Below the pieces are notes generated by a model, which saw only the letters and a list, made by a program, of their open reading frames with translations, made no database searches and had not been told where the DNA came from. DNA of 24,365 nt from positions 1 through 24,365 of IMG/VR virus record IMGVR_UViG_3300030085_005257. The stretch is one strand, 5' to 3'. The translations under genes were made by a program, and so were the position numbers. Positions 6,433 to 12,491 of the stretch are shown here, piece after piece. This DNA comes from a virus. Within the stretch, counting starts at the first letter, position 1. The number at the start of each line of letters is the position of its first letter.

Positions 6433-6554
6433 GATGTGAAAAACTCCTCGATGTAGTAGTCAACAGTTACTTCAAGTTCCTCCGCTTCCTTTTCAACTTC
6501 TTTCCAGAAATCGGTAGCGATGTCTTGCCAATACTTCTTTTCGGTGTCAGTCAT
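6429..6554 (-). CDS. Small acidic helical protein, 41 residues
   Basis: ATG 6554 to TGA 6429, beginning MTDTEKKYWQDIATDFWKEV. It is almost entirely helical and acidic (EKEAEELEVTVDYYIEEFF). A longer frame back to 6710 reads through the preceding 60-residue gene and gives a Cys- and Arg-rich product, so the internal ATG is chosen. It overlaps the preceding gene by 8 bases and forms ATGA with the micro-ORF downstream. It may act as a small binding peptide. The function is unknown. Confidence 0.7.
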   Translation of the reverse strand: MTDTEKKYWQDIATDFWKEVEKEAEELEVTVDYYIEEFFTS

Positions 6555-6729
6555 TGCGCGGATCCGTGAGGTAAAGTTCTTGAAGTTCAATCGTTTCTTT
6601 AATAGAAACAATTTTGTTGTAAAGCAAAGAGACTTTTGGACTTTTGCTATCAGATTTAGGCAACTTCTGGAGGGCGGTTTGCAGCACCTCCAGTTCTTCC
6701 AAATCCACAATCAATGGTGCTTCGATCAT
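6547..6729 (-). CDS. Small helical protein, 60 residues
   Basis: The protein starts MIEAPLIVDLEELEVLQTAL. It is Leu-rich with heptad-like spacing at the N-terminus and again near KIVSIKETIELQELYL, consistent with a two-helix hairpin or coiled coil. The ATG overlaps the stop of the 135-residue gene as ATGA, and its own stop lies 8 bases inside the next gene. It is part of a translationally coupled chain. No known family is recognised. Confidence 0.78.
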   Translation of the reverse strand: MIEAPLIVDLEELEVLQTALQKLPKSDSKSPKVSLLYNKIVSIKETIELQELYLTDPRND

Positions 6730-7133
6730 ACTGCAAGTGCTCCAGAGGGAATTTCAACGATTTCAGGATCGTTGTCATTAAACTCATTCATATCATAACA
6801 TACCCAACCCGCACTCGTAAAGATGTAAGAAAACTCTTCGCCATCAGAGAGAAACTCTTCGCGGGTTTGATCATAGCGAGGAGGGCAATTCTCACCACGG
6901 GCAGAATAATACTCAGGAAAATATACGTCATCAGGAAGTTTCTTGCCCCACACTTCATCACTCCAGCAAGATGACATATCGCCACCGTCAATCAGATCTG
7001 CTGCCTGTTCGCGGGTGTTATAGTGAGTAGTCAGGATGCGTCCCAGCCACTGAGGATAACCGTCCCAGTGGTGATAAGCAGACAGAATAGAACCGTCTTT
7101 GAGTTCGATGCCGATGCGTGAACGAGTTGCCAT
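6726..7133 (-). CDS. Conserved-type phage hypothetical protein, 135 residues
   Basis: The protein starts MATRSRIGIELKDGSILSAY followed by HHWDGYPQWLGRIL. This N-terminal pattern (basic start, IGIEL.DG.I...Y.HWDGYP) is one I recognise from hypothetical proteins in many bacteriophages, although the function is not known. The conserved His, Trp and Asp suggest a ligand- or metal-binding site. The rest is aromatic and acidic. ATG 7133 has AAAGGA within a repeated leader, 9 bases upstream. It heads the coupled chain that runs down to 5763. Confidence 0.82.
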   Translation of the reverse strand: MATRSRIGIELKDGSILSAYHHWDGYPQWLGRILTTHYNTREQAADLIDGGDMSSCWSDEVWGKKLPDDVYFPEYYSARGENCPPRYDQTREEFLSDGEEFSYIFTSAGWVCYDMNEFNDNDPEIVEIPSGALAV

Positions 7134-7165
7134 AGTGTGTTCCTTTGACTCTTTAATAATACATG
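7134..7165 (-). promoter_or_regulatory. Repeated AT-rich leader, copy C
   Basis: Minus-strand TGTATTATTAAAGAGTCAAA then GGAA is identical over 24 bases to the leader at 3349-3380. It begins directly after a terminator, so a transcription start here is likely. TATTAT would be the -10 box and AAAGGA the ribosome site. No standard -35 is visible, because that position falls in the terminator stem. Confidence 0.6.
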
Positions 7166-7189
7166 AAAAAGGGGGGCGCGAAACCCCCC
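7166..7189 (-). terminator. Rho-independent terminator
   Basis: Minus-strand GGGGGG, loop TTTCGCG, CCCCCC, then TTTTT. It lies 20 bases past the stop of the 50-residue gene and immediately before the next leader. Confidence 0.9.
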
Positions 7190-7209
7190 ATGTACCACCT
7201 ATGCAACTG

Positions 7210-7362
7210 TCACTCTGTTTCCTCTTTTAACTGCTCTACCATGTGTGCGGCAAAATCTTCCATTTTATCTGGATGAATTGCACGGATGCCAGACTCACTG
7301 ACTGCAATCTTCATACTATCAATCTCTTGCTTTTTAGGTTTTTTGTCCTTTGGAAGAGTCAT
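7210..7362 (-). CDS. Small hypothetical protein, 50 residues
   Basis: ATG 7362 to TGA 7210, beginning MTLPKDKKPKKQEIDSMKIA. It has a Lys-rich start, then a mixed helical region (HPDKMEDFAAHMVEQLKEET). There is no Cys, membrane segment or known motif. It is flanked by an AT-rich possible promoter upstream and a strong terminator downstream, so it appears to be a single-gene unit. No strong ribosome site is seen. The function is unknown. Confidence 0.68.
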   Translation of the reverse strand: MTLPKDKKPKKQEIDSMKIAVSESGIRAIHPDKMEDFAAHMVEQLKEETE

Positions 7363-7382
7363 AGGCGATCCGAAATTTCTAT

Positions 7383-7430
7383 TATTTTAATACATTTATC
7401 AGTAAATCATAACAAATTTTATATTCTTTT
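7383..7430 (-). promoter_or_regulatory. AT-rich candidate promoter region
   Basis: The 87-base gap before the 50-residue gene contains, on the minus strand, TTGTTA, 17 bases, then TATTAA preceded directly by TG, and an overlapping TATAAA box further up. Both are imperfect matches to sigma70 promoters, so this is only a plausible promoter region. Confidence 0.3.
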
Positions 7431-7449
7431 AAGGGTATTGACACAAATG

Positions 7450-7635
7450 TTAAATGAATGGTTTATCCTCTTTATGTAAGAGAACTCCATCAACTTTGTT
7501 CATCAGATCTAATAGACTACCGTGCATAAGACGGTATCCATATCCAACATAAAGTTGTCCGAAAAATACAGTGAGTGCCATAAATGCCCAGAAGTAATAA
7601 TATGTTCTGGATTTCATTTGTCTAGGAGATTTCAT
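7450..7635 (-). CDS. Small single-pass membrane protein, 61 residues
   Basis: The protein starts MKSPRQMKSRTYYYFWAFMA. Residues 11-33 form one hydrophobic, aromatic-rich membrane helix preceded by five basic residues, so the N-terminus is predicted cytoplasmic. The C-terminal 28 residues are soluble and mixed-charge. It overlaps the preceding gene as ATGA. Inner- or thylakoid-membrane placement in the host is inferred. A role in lysis, superinfection exclusion or host-membrane change is possible, but nothing in the sequence decides it. Confidence 0.75.
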   Translation of the reverse strand: MKSPRQMKSRTYYYFWAFMALTVFFGQLYVGYGYRLMHGSLLDLMNKVDGVLLHKEDKPFI

Positions 7636-7805
7636 CGTCGATTCTGTGGTAGTGGTGTGGCAAATAAAATAGTTGCTGATGGCATGTCAGCCTCAAACAA
7701 TCGTTTTGCTTCTGCTTGACTTGCTGCTTCTACTCTTTTGTTAAATCTTTTGTTACCTGTACTATTGAGTTTGTAAGTAACTTCGTAAGGGTATTGTTTC
7801 ATCAT
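7632..7805 (-). CDS. Small basic hypothetical protein, 57 residues
   Basis: The protein starts MMKQYPYEVTYKLNSTGNKR. ATG 7805 is chosen because it overlaps the HNH gene stop as ATGA with GGAG about 14 bases upstream. An in-frame ATG at 7826 would add seven residues but has no ribosome site. The pattern is strand, basic loop, helix (EAASQAEAKRLFEAD), strand, resembling small phage proteins of ribosome-hibernation-like or nucleic-acid-binding shape. It is basic, with no catalytic motif. The function is unknown. Confidence 0.72.
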   Translation of the reverse strand: MMKQYPYEVTYKLNSTGNKRFNKRVEAASQAEAKRLFEADMPSATILFATPLPQNRR

Positions 7806-8281
7806 ACAAATAAAAACTCCTGCCATTCAGGGACTTGATTGCCAGATAATGAAAATTGTACTTTATTATAGGGTGTAAAAGGTTTTCTTGCAAGTTTCAT
7901 ATTAGTTTGCTCAAGAAGTTTATCGCCCTTCTTAACATTACAAGATGAACATGCAACTACAAGATTATCCCAGGTGTCTTCTCCTCCTTTACTACGAGGA
8001 ATAACATGATCAATAGTAAGTGATCGTGTAGCTCCACAATACTGACACTTGTTGTTATCTCGCTTATAAATCATCGCTCTAGATGGTGTTTGAGCAACAA
8101 TCTTTGCAAATGGGATGCGAATGTAATTAACTAATCTGATGACTCGTTTTGATAATGCTTGTGCTTTTTCTTTTAGAAGAAGAACGATAGCACGTTTCCA
8201 ATTTGTGACATTAATTGGTTCGTAACTATTATTGAGAACTAAAATCTGTGTGTGCGGTTTGATAGGTAACTCATCACTCAT
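7802..8281 (-). CDS. HNH endonuclease
   Basis: A 159-residue protein starting MSDELPIKPHTQILVLNNSY. The HNH nuclease core is clear: C79-x-x-C82, then LTIDHVIPRSKGG (D91, H92), DNLVVAC (N106), C111-x-x-C114 and KKGD. The two CxxC pairs would bind zinc, with His92 and Asn106 forming the metal active site. The N-terminal segment YEPINVTNWKRAIVLLLKEK is typical of HNH proteins common in cyanobacteria and their phages. An upstream ATG at 8347 would add 22 polar residues and overlap the previous gene by 47 bases, so ATG 8281 is preferred, although its ribosome site is poor. No intron or intein context is seen. It may cut DNA during recombination, packaging or host genome breakdown. Confidence 0.9.
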   Translation of the reverse strand: MSDELPIKPHTQILVLNNSYEPINVTNWKRAIVLLLKEKAQALSKRVIRLVNYIRIPFAKIVAQTPSRAMIYKRDNNKCQYCGATRSLTIDHVIPRSKGGEDTWDNLVVACSSCNVKKGDKLLEQTNMKLARKPFTPYNKVQFSLSGNQVPEWQEFLFV

Positions 8282-8300
8282 ACCTGTTTCGCATCTATCA

Positions 8301-8522
8301 CTATGTAGATTTCTTTTTCTTTCCTCTGAATTGATACTTTTCGCCATAACGATTAGAAATTTTCACATCTTTGGGTTTATAGTCGTATCTGTTGAGATAC
8401 TTAACCATGTGTTCTTTACATTCAAAGTGACACACTACATCTTTTAATTCAAGTCTCCATGGAAAGGTTTCATATGGAAATTTTACTGAACCTGATGCAT
8501 CAAGTAAACTAGGACGTTTCAT
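8301..8522 (-). CDS. Small basic hypothetical protein, 73 residues
   Basis: The protein starts MKRPSLLDASGSVKFPYETF. ATG 8522 is preferred to a TTG at 8579, which would overlap the upstream gene. It contains VVCHFECKEHMVKYL (one Cys-His-Cys-His cluster, residues 31-39), suggesting possible metal binding, and ends in a strongly basic tail (RGKKKKST). The combination could fit a small nucleic-acid-binding protein, but the family is not recognised. The gap to the HNH start is 19 bases. Confidence 0.7.
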   Translation of the reverse strand: MKRPSLLDASGSVKFPYETFPWRLELKDVVCHFECKEHMVKYLNRYDYKPKDVKISNRYGEKYQFRGKKKKST

Positions 8523-8556
8523 TTTTGTAGTTGTCAATAATAAATTGAAACCAAAT

Positions 8557-8718
8557 TTATTTCCAGTGGATTTTGCCAAGTTGTTCTTTAATCTTTTGTT
8601 GTAGTTGTTGATGCTTTACTGATGGGTGATCGATTTGCTCACCTCTAGCAATAGTATAAGAACTGGTAGTAGATAAAACATTATACAGATACTTCAACTC
8701 TTCTGATGTAAAATTCAT
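8557..8718 (-). CDS. Small hypothetical protein, 53 residues
   Basis: ATG 8718 to TAA 8557, beginning MNFTSEELKYLYNVLSTTSS. It has an initial helix, a Ser/Thr-rich turn, then a Gln/Lys-rich helix (HQQLQQKIKEQLGKIHWK). Its ATG shares one base with the stop of the oxygenase gene upstream (TAATG), implying coupled translation. It is short but has a sensible composition. The function is unknown. Confidence 0.68.
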   Translation of the reverse strand: MNFTSEELKYLYNVLSTTSSYTIARGEQIDHPSVKHQQLQQKIKEQLGKIHWK

Positions 8719-9281
8719 TACGAATATTTAATAACAGTTGGTAAGTTCAGAGGGAGGCTGGGATAATCTAAATTCATTGCAATAAGTGTTCTTTTTCCAT
8801 TAGTGGGAGGAACTTCATGATAAACATTTGCACCGAAAAGAACTAACATATCATTTTCAGGTTTGATTTCTAACTTAGGTTGAAATTTAATTGGTGAGCA
8901 ATTTTCTTCAATATCAATATAATAACAACAAGAATATTTTACTCCAATATGAGCATGGTTGTCTGTGTAGTCTCCCTTTTCATACATATTTACCCACATA
9001 TCATGCAATAACAATCTATCGTTGGTATTGTTAAAAGAATTCAATATATTATCACATTCATATAATATACGAAGATTTATATTTTCAAAACAGTTAGTTA
9101 AATTATGTGTTTTATAATGAGAGTGCCAGGCTTTTACATTACTTTTATTTGATTTCGGATTTTCTTTACGATATTCAATTATTGTTTCTTTTATATTTCT
9201 AATCTCTTCTGAAGAATGATTTAGAAATGTTGTAAATACTGGGTATTTTTCTTCAATATAATAAACATCAACTTCTTGCAT
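8718..9281 (-). CDS. 2-oxoglutarate/Fe(II) oxygenase-like protein
   Basis: A 187-residue protein starting MQEVDVYYIEEKYPVFTTFL. The double-stranded beta-helix signature is seen in HDMWVNMYEKGDYTDNHAHI (H109-A-H111 in the position of the first metal ligands), YYIDIE, a distal His at VYHEVPP (H155), and GKRTLIAMN with R164 to hold 2-oxoglutarate. The HxH form in place of HxD recurs in the oxygenase at 22042-22659. The likely reaction is hydroxylation of a protein or small molecule with O2 and 2-oxoglutarate. Unlike the other seven oxygenases it lies outside the late module, among small genes, so its target may differ. Confidence 0.82.
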   Translation of the reverse strand: MQEVDVYYIEEKYPVFTTFLNHSSEEIRNIKETIIEYRKENPKSNKSNVKAWHSHYKTHNLTNCFENINLRILYECDNILNSFNNTNDRLLLHDMWVNMYEKGDYTDNHAHIGVKYSCCYYIDIEENCSPIKFQPKLEIKPENDMLVLFGANVYHEVPPTNGKRTLIAMNLDYPSLPLNLPTVIKYS

Positions 9282-9408
9282 TTTTTAATACCGTTAGAAG
9301 GTGCATATTACCGTGTATGTATCCATAGATAATAATACTCAATGCAAATAGTAAACATGCTATGAGAGATAGTATTAAAGGAATCTTTTCATTTGTATGT
9401 TTAACCAT
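9268..9408 (-). CDS. Small single-pass membrane protein, 46 residues
   Basis: ATG 9408 to TGA 9268, beginning MVKHTNEKIPLILSLIACLL. Residues 9-31 form one strongly hydrophobic helix, with Lys and His before it and a short soluble tail (HGNMHLLTVLKNARS) after it. It overlaps the start of the oxygenase by 14 bases. It is a predicted inner-membrane peptide. Many phages carry such proteins next to host-takeover genes; no specific role can be assigned. Confidence 0.65.
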   Translation of the reverse strand: MVKHTNEKIPLILSLIACLLFALSIIIYGYIHGNMHLLTVLKNARS

Positions 9409-9413
9409 GTTCG

Positions 9414-9626
9414 TTATTTAAATCCTTTTGATTTTTTTACATCAAGGATTTCTACATGAGATAAAAATGCTTTTCTATTCCACCAAATTTCTCTTGCTTG
9501 CAACCAGTTATCGACAACGATTGTTTCGCCAGATTTAGATACAATCTTGTAAGTGTGTCGATCATATAATTCACCAGATGTTTCAGTAAAATATTGAGGA
9601 TCTGATGGTTCAATAAGTGCAGTCAT
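9414..9626 (-). CDS. Hypothetical protein, 70 residues
   Basis: The protein starts MTALIEPSDPQYFTETSGEL. ATG 9626 is chosen over an in-frame GTG at 9635: it overlaps the upstream stop as TGATG and has GGTGG just upstream. The pattern is strand (TYKIVSKSG), strand (ETIVVDN), helix (WLQAREIWWNRKAFL), strand (HVEILDVK), a compact alpha/beta domain of a type common in small phage proteins. It has a basic C-terminus. The family is not recognised. Confidence 0.75.
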   Translation of the reverse strand: MTALIEPSDPQYFTETSGELYDRHTYKIVSKSGETIVVDNWLQAREIWWNRKAFLSHVEILDVKKSKGFK

Positions 9627-9823
9627 CAATTCCACCGTTTTGATTTAAGATATTCAAGAATATCAGATCTCACATCCATGAGCTCATGATAACAACGTTG
9701 ATTGTGAGCACATTGGCGCAATGCAGGATCTGGTTTTAGAACAGATTCAATGAACAAATCAAGTCCTCGATTCCATTTGTCTTGCTTAGATTCGTCGTCA
9801 CTGATGCTGTACTGATCCTTCAT
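9626..9823 (-). CDS. Hypothetical protein, 65 residues
   Basis: The protein starts MKDQYSISDDESKQDKWNRG. ATG 9823 has GGAG 9 bases upstream; an ATG at 9841 lacks a site. It is helical and contains two Cys near the middle (RQCAHNQRCYHELMD), a possible CxxxxxC with His residues that could bind a metal. It ends in a basic, aromatic tail (EYLKSKRWN). It overlaps the preceding gene by 26 bases in another frame. The function is unknown. Confidence 0.7.
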   Translation of the reverse strand: MKDQYSISDDESKQDKWNRGLDLFIESVLKPDPALRQCAHNQRCYHELMDVRSDILEYLKSKRWN

Positions 9824-9971
9824 TAAAACACTCCGGTACATAGTTTTTTACTTCATGGATAAGTTCATTGACAGATTCATTACCCATGATTTTACGTTGT
9901 TTTTCCATCCTAGTAATTATAGCACTTGCTTGAGAGCAAGATAAGGATGTATTTAAAAGAAATTCTATCAT
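9798..9971 (-). CDS. Small hypothetical protein, 57 residues
   Basis: ATG 9971 to TGA 9798, beginning MIEFLLNTSLSCSQASAIIT. An N-terminal amphipathic or weakly hydrophobic segment precedes a charged helix (RMEKQRKIMGNESVNELIHE). The ATG overlaps the upstream stop as ATGA, and its 3' end overlaps the next gene by 26 bases. An internal ATG at residue 22 is possible. The coupled position supports a real gene. The function is unknown. Confidence 0.6.
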   Translation of the reverse strand: MIEFLLNTSLSCSQASAIITRMEKQRKIMGNESVNELIHEVKNYVPECFNEGSVQHQ

Positions 9972-10162
9972 GTGATAACTTCCCAGTGATCATCGGATAA
10001 TTCATTTATCCAAAAAAAGTATTTACCACTGATAGATGCAAGGAAAATTTTTCCATTCTCGCGCTTCTCTACTCTGCAAGAATGTAGCAAATCCATCTCA
10101 TTAGCAAAGCGATTCTTAGCCTTGGATGTCTTTGGTTTGACGCAGATAAACTCGGTTTTCAT
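9968..10162 (-). CDS. Small basic hypothetical protein, 64 residues
   Basis: The protein starts MKTEFICVKPKTSKAKNRFA. ATG 10162 is chosen: it has GGAGG about 11 bases upstream, and a strong promoter whose -10 ends at 10187 would leave a leader of roughly 20 bases. A GTG at 10180 would be at or before the transcript start. It is Lys/Arg-rich in the first half, with a strand-rich second half (GKIFLASISGKYFFWINELS). It is the first gene of an early-type operon. The function is unknown. Confidence 0.75.
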   Translation of the reverse strand: MKTEFICVKPKTSKAKNRFANEMDLLHSCRVEKRENGKIFLASISGKYFFWINELSDDHWEVIT

Positions 10163-10186
10163 GGTTTGTACAACCTCCACAAAGGT

Positions 10187-10214
10187 ATTATAGAGAGATT
10201 TAAGAATTTGTCAA
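10187..10214 (-). promoter_or_regulatory. Near-perfect sigma70 promoter
   Basis: Minus-strand TTGACA (10209-10214), 16-base spacer, TATAAT (10187-10192): both hexamers are exact consensus. The -35 lies within the last codons of the upstream metallopeptidase gene and the -10 just past its stop. This should be read by unmodified host RNA polymerase, as expected for an early or constitutive phage promoter, and drives the gene starting at 10162. Confidence 0.88.
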
Positions 10215-10664
10215 GCGGTTGGGGAATGGTGTTCCCTTTCCATGTGATTCAGGGCCTAAACCCAGATAAGAATTGTAGAGTTTAATCTCCATCTCAACTG
10301 CTTCATGCTCCCAGGGTTGATCTGCATAATCAAGATTATCAGCGTTTACATTTTTCCAATGTCGCACACCACGCTTATCGCGAAGTGAACCATTAACATG
10401 CTGATAAACATGCCACAGTTCATGTAGAAGAACAGTGATGTAATCCTGCTCTTTAAGAGTAGTTTCCATTTCAATTAGAAACTCACGGGGGTGATGATCA
10501 CAATCCATAACAGTGCAGAATCCTTGAGCATGTTCTCTCTTGAGTCCTCTGTGAGCGACTGTGATGTCTAGATGATGGTTAGGCATATACTTTGCCTTGA
10601 ACCACTCTACAACCTTCTTACAGCGCCTTTTAGGTGCCTTTCCGGTGATGTCAAGATAAAGCAT
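10200..10664 (-). CDS. SprT-like zinc metallopeptidase
   Basis: A 154-residue protein starting MLYLDITGKAPKRRCKKVVE. The zinc motif HELWH (H81, E82, H85) lies in ITVLLHELWHVYQHVNG, followed by WEHEAVEME (118-126), whose Glu or His may be the third zinc ligand. This is the arrangement of SprT/WSS1-type minimal proteases, which act on DNA-bound or crosslinked proteins. An N-terminal strand region (HLDITVAHRGL) precedes it. The C-terminus ends shortly after the motif, so the usual zinc ribbon is missing. A role in clearing host proteins from DNA is possible. The call as metallopeptidase is firm; the substrate is unknown. Confidence 0.85.
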   Translation of the reverse strand: MLYLDITGKAPKRRCKKVVEWFKAKYMPNHHLDITVAHRGLKREHAQGFCTVMDCDHHPREFLIEMETTLKEQDYITVLLHELWHVYQHVNGSLRDKRGVRHWKNVNADNLDYADQPWEHEAVEMEIKLYNSYLGLGPESHGKGTPFPNRLTNS

Positions 10665-10749
10665 TGATCGCAGCAGAAGTTACACGGGTTCCCCAGTTCA
10701 TTAACCAGAAAAATGATGCAATGAAGACAAGTTTTTCAGTGGCAGTCAT
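10651..10749 (-). CDS. Micro-ORF, 32 residues, hydrophobic
   Basis: ATG 10749 to TGA 10651: MTATEKLVFIASFFWLMNWG followed by TRVTSAAINALS. The core is hydrophobic (LVFIASFFWLMNW), long enough for a short membrane or amphipathic helix. The stop lies 14 bases inside the metallopeptidase gene. GGGGAG stands directly before the ATG, closer than usual for a ribosome site. It could be a real membrane micropeptide or a leader peptide that couples translation to the metallopeptidase. Confidence 0.45.
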   Translation of the reverse strand: MTATEKLVFIASFFWLMNWGTRVTSAAINALS

Positions 10750-10774
10750 CTCCCCTGTGTGAATGCACATAGTA

Positions 10775-10804
10775 TAAAACCCGTCAAGCGAAAACCTGAC
10801 GGGT
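10775..10804 (-). terminator. Rho-independent terminator
   Basis: Minus-strand ACCCGTCA (10797-10804) pairs with TGACGGGT (10779-10786) across a 10-base loop, followed by TTTTAT. It lies 23 bases past the stop of the oxygenase gene at 10827 and closes the long late module. Confidence 0.88.
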
Positions 10805-10826
10805 ATGTGCCACTTTTTAAAGTGTC

Positions 10827-11318
10827 CTAGAAATAATTAAAGTTTACATTGATTCTGCATTTAGTATCAGTGCATGTTGTACTTGTGTGTGGTTTAGAGG
10901 AATCAAAAAGTAACAGGCGATTTTCAATTGATTTAACTTCTACTTTATCTTCAAGAATAGTCACTCCATTATTAGTATTCAGATAAAAAATTGCACCTTT
11001 ATGAGGAAATGGATAATCAACATGATTATCATGTATTATTGTTTCTGGTGTGGATGGATAACAATTTGCTTTGATTCTCATAAGTGCATGACAATCCATC
11101 AAATTAAGAAGTGGCGCAAACATATGAGATACAGGTTCTATATTAAATCCATCCCAAAACATATGCGTAAAGTAAAAAGAGGCATGTGTAGGAAGAACTT
11201 CTTTTTCATTTGTAATAAAAGTTGTCAAATTCCAAGGAAAATATGGGTTTAATATGCTATTTTTAATTTTCTCAAACTCTTCTTGTGGGAGAGCGTTATC
11301 TATGATTTTGTAATTCAT
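10827..11318 (-). CDS. 2-oxoglutarate/Fe(II) oxygenase
   Basis: A 163-residue protein starting MNYKIIDNALPQEEFEKIKN. The metal triad is visible as H99-V-D101 (in IIHDNHVDYPF) and H144 (SSKPHTS), with R155 (KCRINVNF) for 2-oxoglutarate. Between them lie jelly-roll strands (GAIFYLNTNNGVTILED, NRLLLFD). The protein is clearly similar to the one at 11964-12488 (PHK at the same place, then NG.T.L.D, then NR.LLFD), so the two are paralogues. It is the last gene of the late module. It is likely a hydroxylase acting on a protein side chain or sugar; the substrate is not known. Confidence 0.88.
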   Translation of the reverse strand: MNYKIIDNALPQEEFEKIKNSILNPYFPWNLTTFITNEKEVLPTHASFYFTHMFWDGFNIEPVSHMFAPLLNLMDCHALMRIKANCYPSTPETIIHDNHVDYPFPHKGAIFYLNTNNGVTILEDKVEVKSIENRLLLFDSSKPHTSTTCTDTKCRINVNFNYF

Positions 11319-11319
11319 T

Positions 11320-11961
11320 TTAGGAGTAATTTAATGGAGATTCTGATTTCATGCTTAATACATAATCAACATTAAAAGTCTGCCTAATACCTTTTGTTTG
11401 TGGATAAGTTCCATGTGGGATATGAAAAGGAAAAATTAAAACTTTCCCAACTTCGGGTTGTATGTTGTAAATACTAGGACATCCTTGTTTTATAAAATTG
11501 TTTGATGGATCAGTATGTAAAACAAAAACTATATTGTTAAATTTATGTTTCGGTTCGGGTACATTCAAATATAATACGATGGATATTCCGTTTATCGTAC
11601 CATTACAATGATCATGAATTGTATGATAAGAACCTTCTTCGCCTATTACTGTCCAAGCTGTACTTTGTTCCAGTTCAACATTATCAGTTCTTAAAAGAGA
11701 TGCTGCTTTAAGTCTTCCATATATTCCTTCTCTAAATCTTCTTTCTATGTCTTCGTACTCTTTATTTTTATAATAAAAAGGTTTCTTTCCTTTCTTTTGA
11801 ATCCAATATTGTTCTGCATTATCTCCTGTTGTACTAAAACCTTCTTTATCATTATAAAAAAAATTTAAGTGTTTATCAAGAAAGTATTTAATGTCATTTA
11901 GCAACTCATTGTCTAATTGATCTTCAATCAACCAATTATTGCCATATTCAACAACATTCAT
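11320..11961 (-). CDS. 2-oxoglutarate/Fe(II) oxygenase-like protein
   Basis: A 213-residue protein starting MNVVEYGNNWLIEDQLDNEL. ATG 11961 is chosen over a TTG at 11967. The His-rich segment SYHTIHDHCNGTINGISIVL (H113, H116, D117, H118) gives the first metal ligands, although which of them bind is uncertain. FPFHIPHGTYPQTKGIRQTF supplies the distal His (H180 or H183) and Arg (R193). The strands VLYLNVPE and GKVLIFPF fit the jelly roll. It belongs to a different subfamily from its two neighbours. It follows the preceding gene within a few bases and is followed after one base by the next ATG, as one operon. Confidence 0.82.
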   Translation of the reverse strand: MNVVEYGNNWLIEDQLDNELLNDIKYFLDKHLNFFYNDKEGFSTTGDNAEQYWIQKKGKKPFYYKNKEYEDIERRFREGIYGRLKAASLLRTDNVELEQSTAWTVIGEEGSYHTIHDHCNGTINGISIVLYLNVPEPKHKFNNIVFVLHTDPSNNFIKQGCPSIYNIQPEVGKVLIFPFHIPHGTYPQTKGIRQTFNVDYVLSMKSESPLNYS

Positions 11962-11963
11962 AA

Positions 11964-12488
11964 TCAATTATAGTTAATATTAATTACACAGCGAACTTCA
12001 TCGGTAGAAGTCACTGAATGATGTTCTATAGAACCATCAAAAAGTAACATTCTATTTTTAATACACTCTACTTTAGCAGTATCTTTAAGGACTGTCCATC
12101 CATTACAATCAGTCACATAAAATAATGCAACTTTATGAGGTATATTTCTATCAGTATGAAATTCGTGATAGATATGTTTTTTTGTTGGCACTAAAAGATT
12201 TGCTCGAACATCAAACAGTTTTTTGATGTTGAGTTTATTGATAATAGGTTTAACTACAGGATAGTGTCTGTCAAATTTTAGTCCATTATCTGAAGAATAC
12301 AAAGCACGATTATACATCCAATCGTACTCTTCATATCCTGTAGGGCCTAGTTCTGGATCTCTTACGATACCTTTATGATAATTCCAAGCAAAATTGTTTG
12401 GATTGTTAAAATCTTTAGGAAAAAAAGTATTGGTAATATAATCAAGATCTTCTTTTTCAAGAAAATCATCTATAATTTCAAATGTCAT
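11964..12488 (-). CDS. 2-oxoglutarate/Fe(II) oxygenase
   Basis: A 174-residue protein starting MTFEIIDDFLEKEDLDYITN. H111-T-D113 (EFHTDRNIPHK) and H156/H157 (GSIEHHSVT) make the facial triad, and R166 (EVRCVININ) would bind 2-oxoglutarate. The segments ALFYVTDCNGWTVLKD and KNRMLLFDG align by eye with those of the oxygenase at 10827-11318, so these two arose by duplication. It starts three bases after the stop of the possible tail-associated gene, which suggests the modified target could be that protein or its partner. Confidence 0.88.
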   Translation of the reverse strand: MTFEIIDDFLEKEDLDYITNTFFPKDFNNPNNFAWNYHKGIVRDPELGPTGYEEYDWMYNRALYSSDNGLKFDRHYPVVKPIINKLNIKKLFDVRANLLVPTKKHIYHEFHTDRNIPHKVALFYVTDCNGWTVLKDTAKVECIKNRMLLFDGSIEHHSVTSTDEVRCVININYN

Positions 12489-12491
12489 AAA

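Noticed and set aside
6555-6710. Upstream extension of the 41-residue gene to 6710
   Set aside because: It duplicates the sequence of the better 60-residue gene in another frame and gives a Cys/Arg-rich, unlikely product.
7438-7466. TTGACA on the plus strand as a promoter
   Set aside because: No plus-strand gene follows anywhere in the window, and the -10 match is poor.
8282-8347. N-terminal extension of the HNH protein to ATG 8347
   Set aside because: It would overlap the upstream gene by 47 bases and adds residues outside the recognisable family start. Kept only as an alternative.
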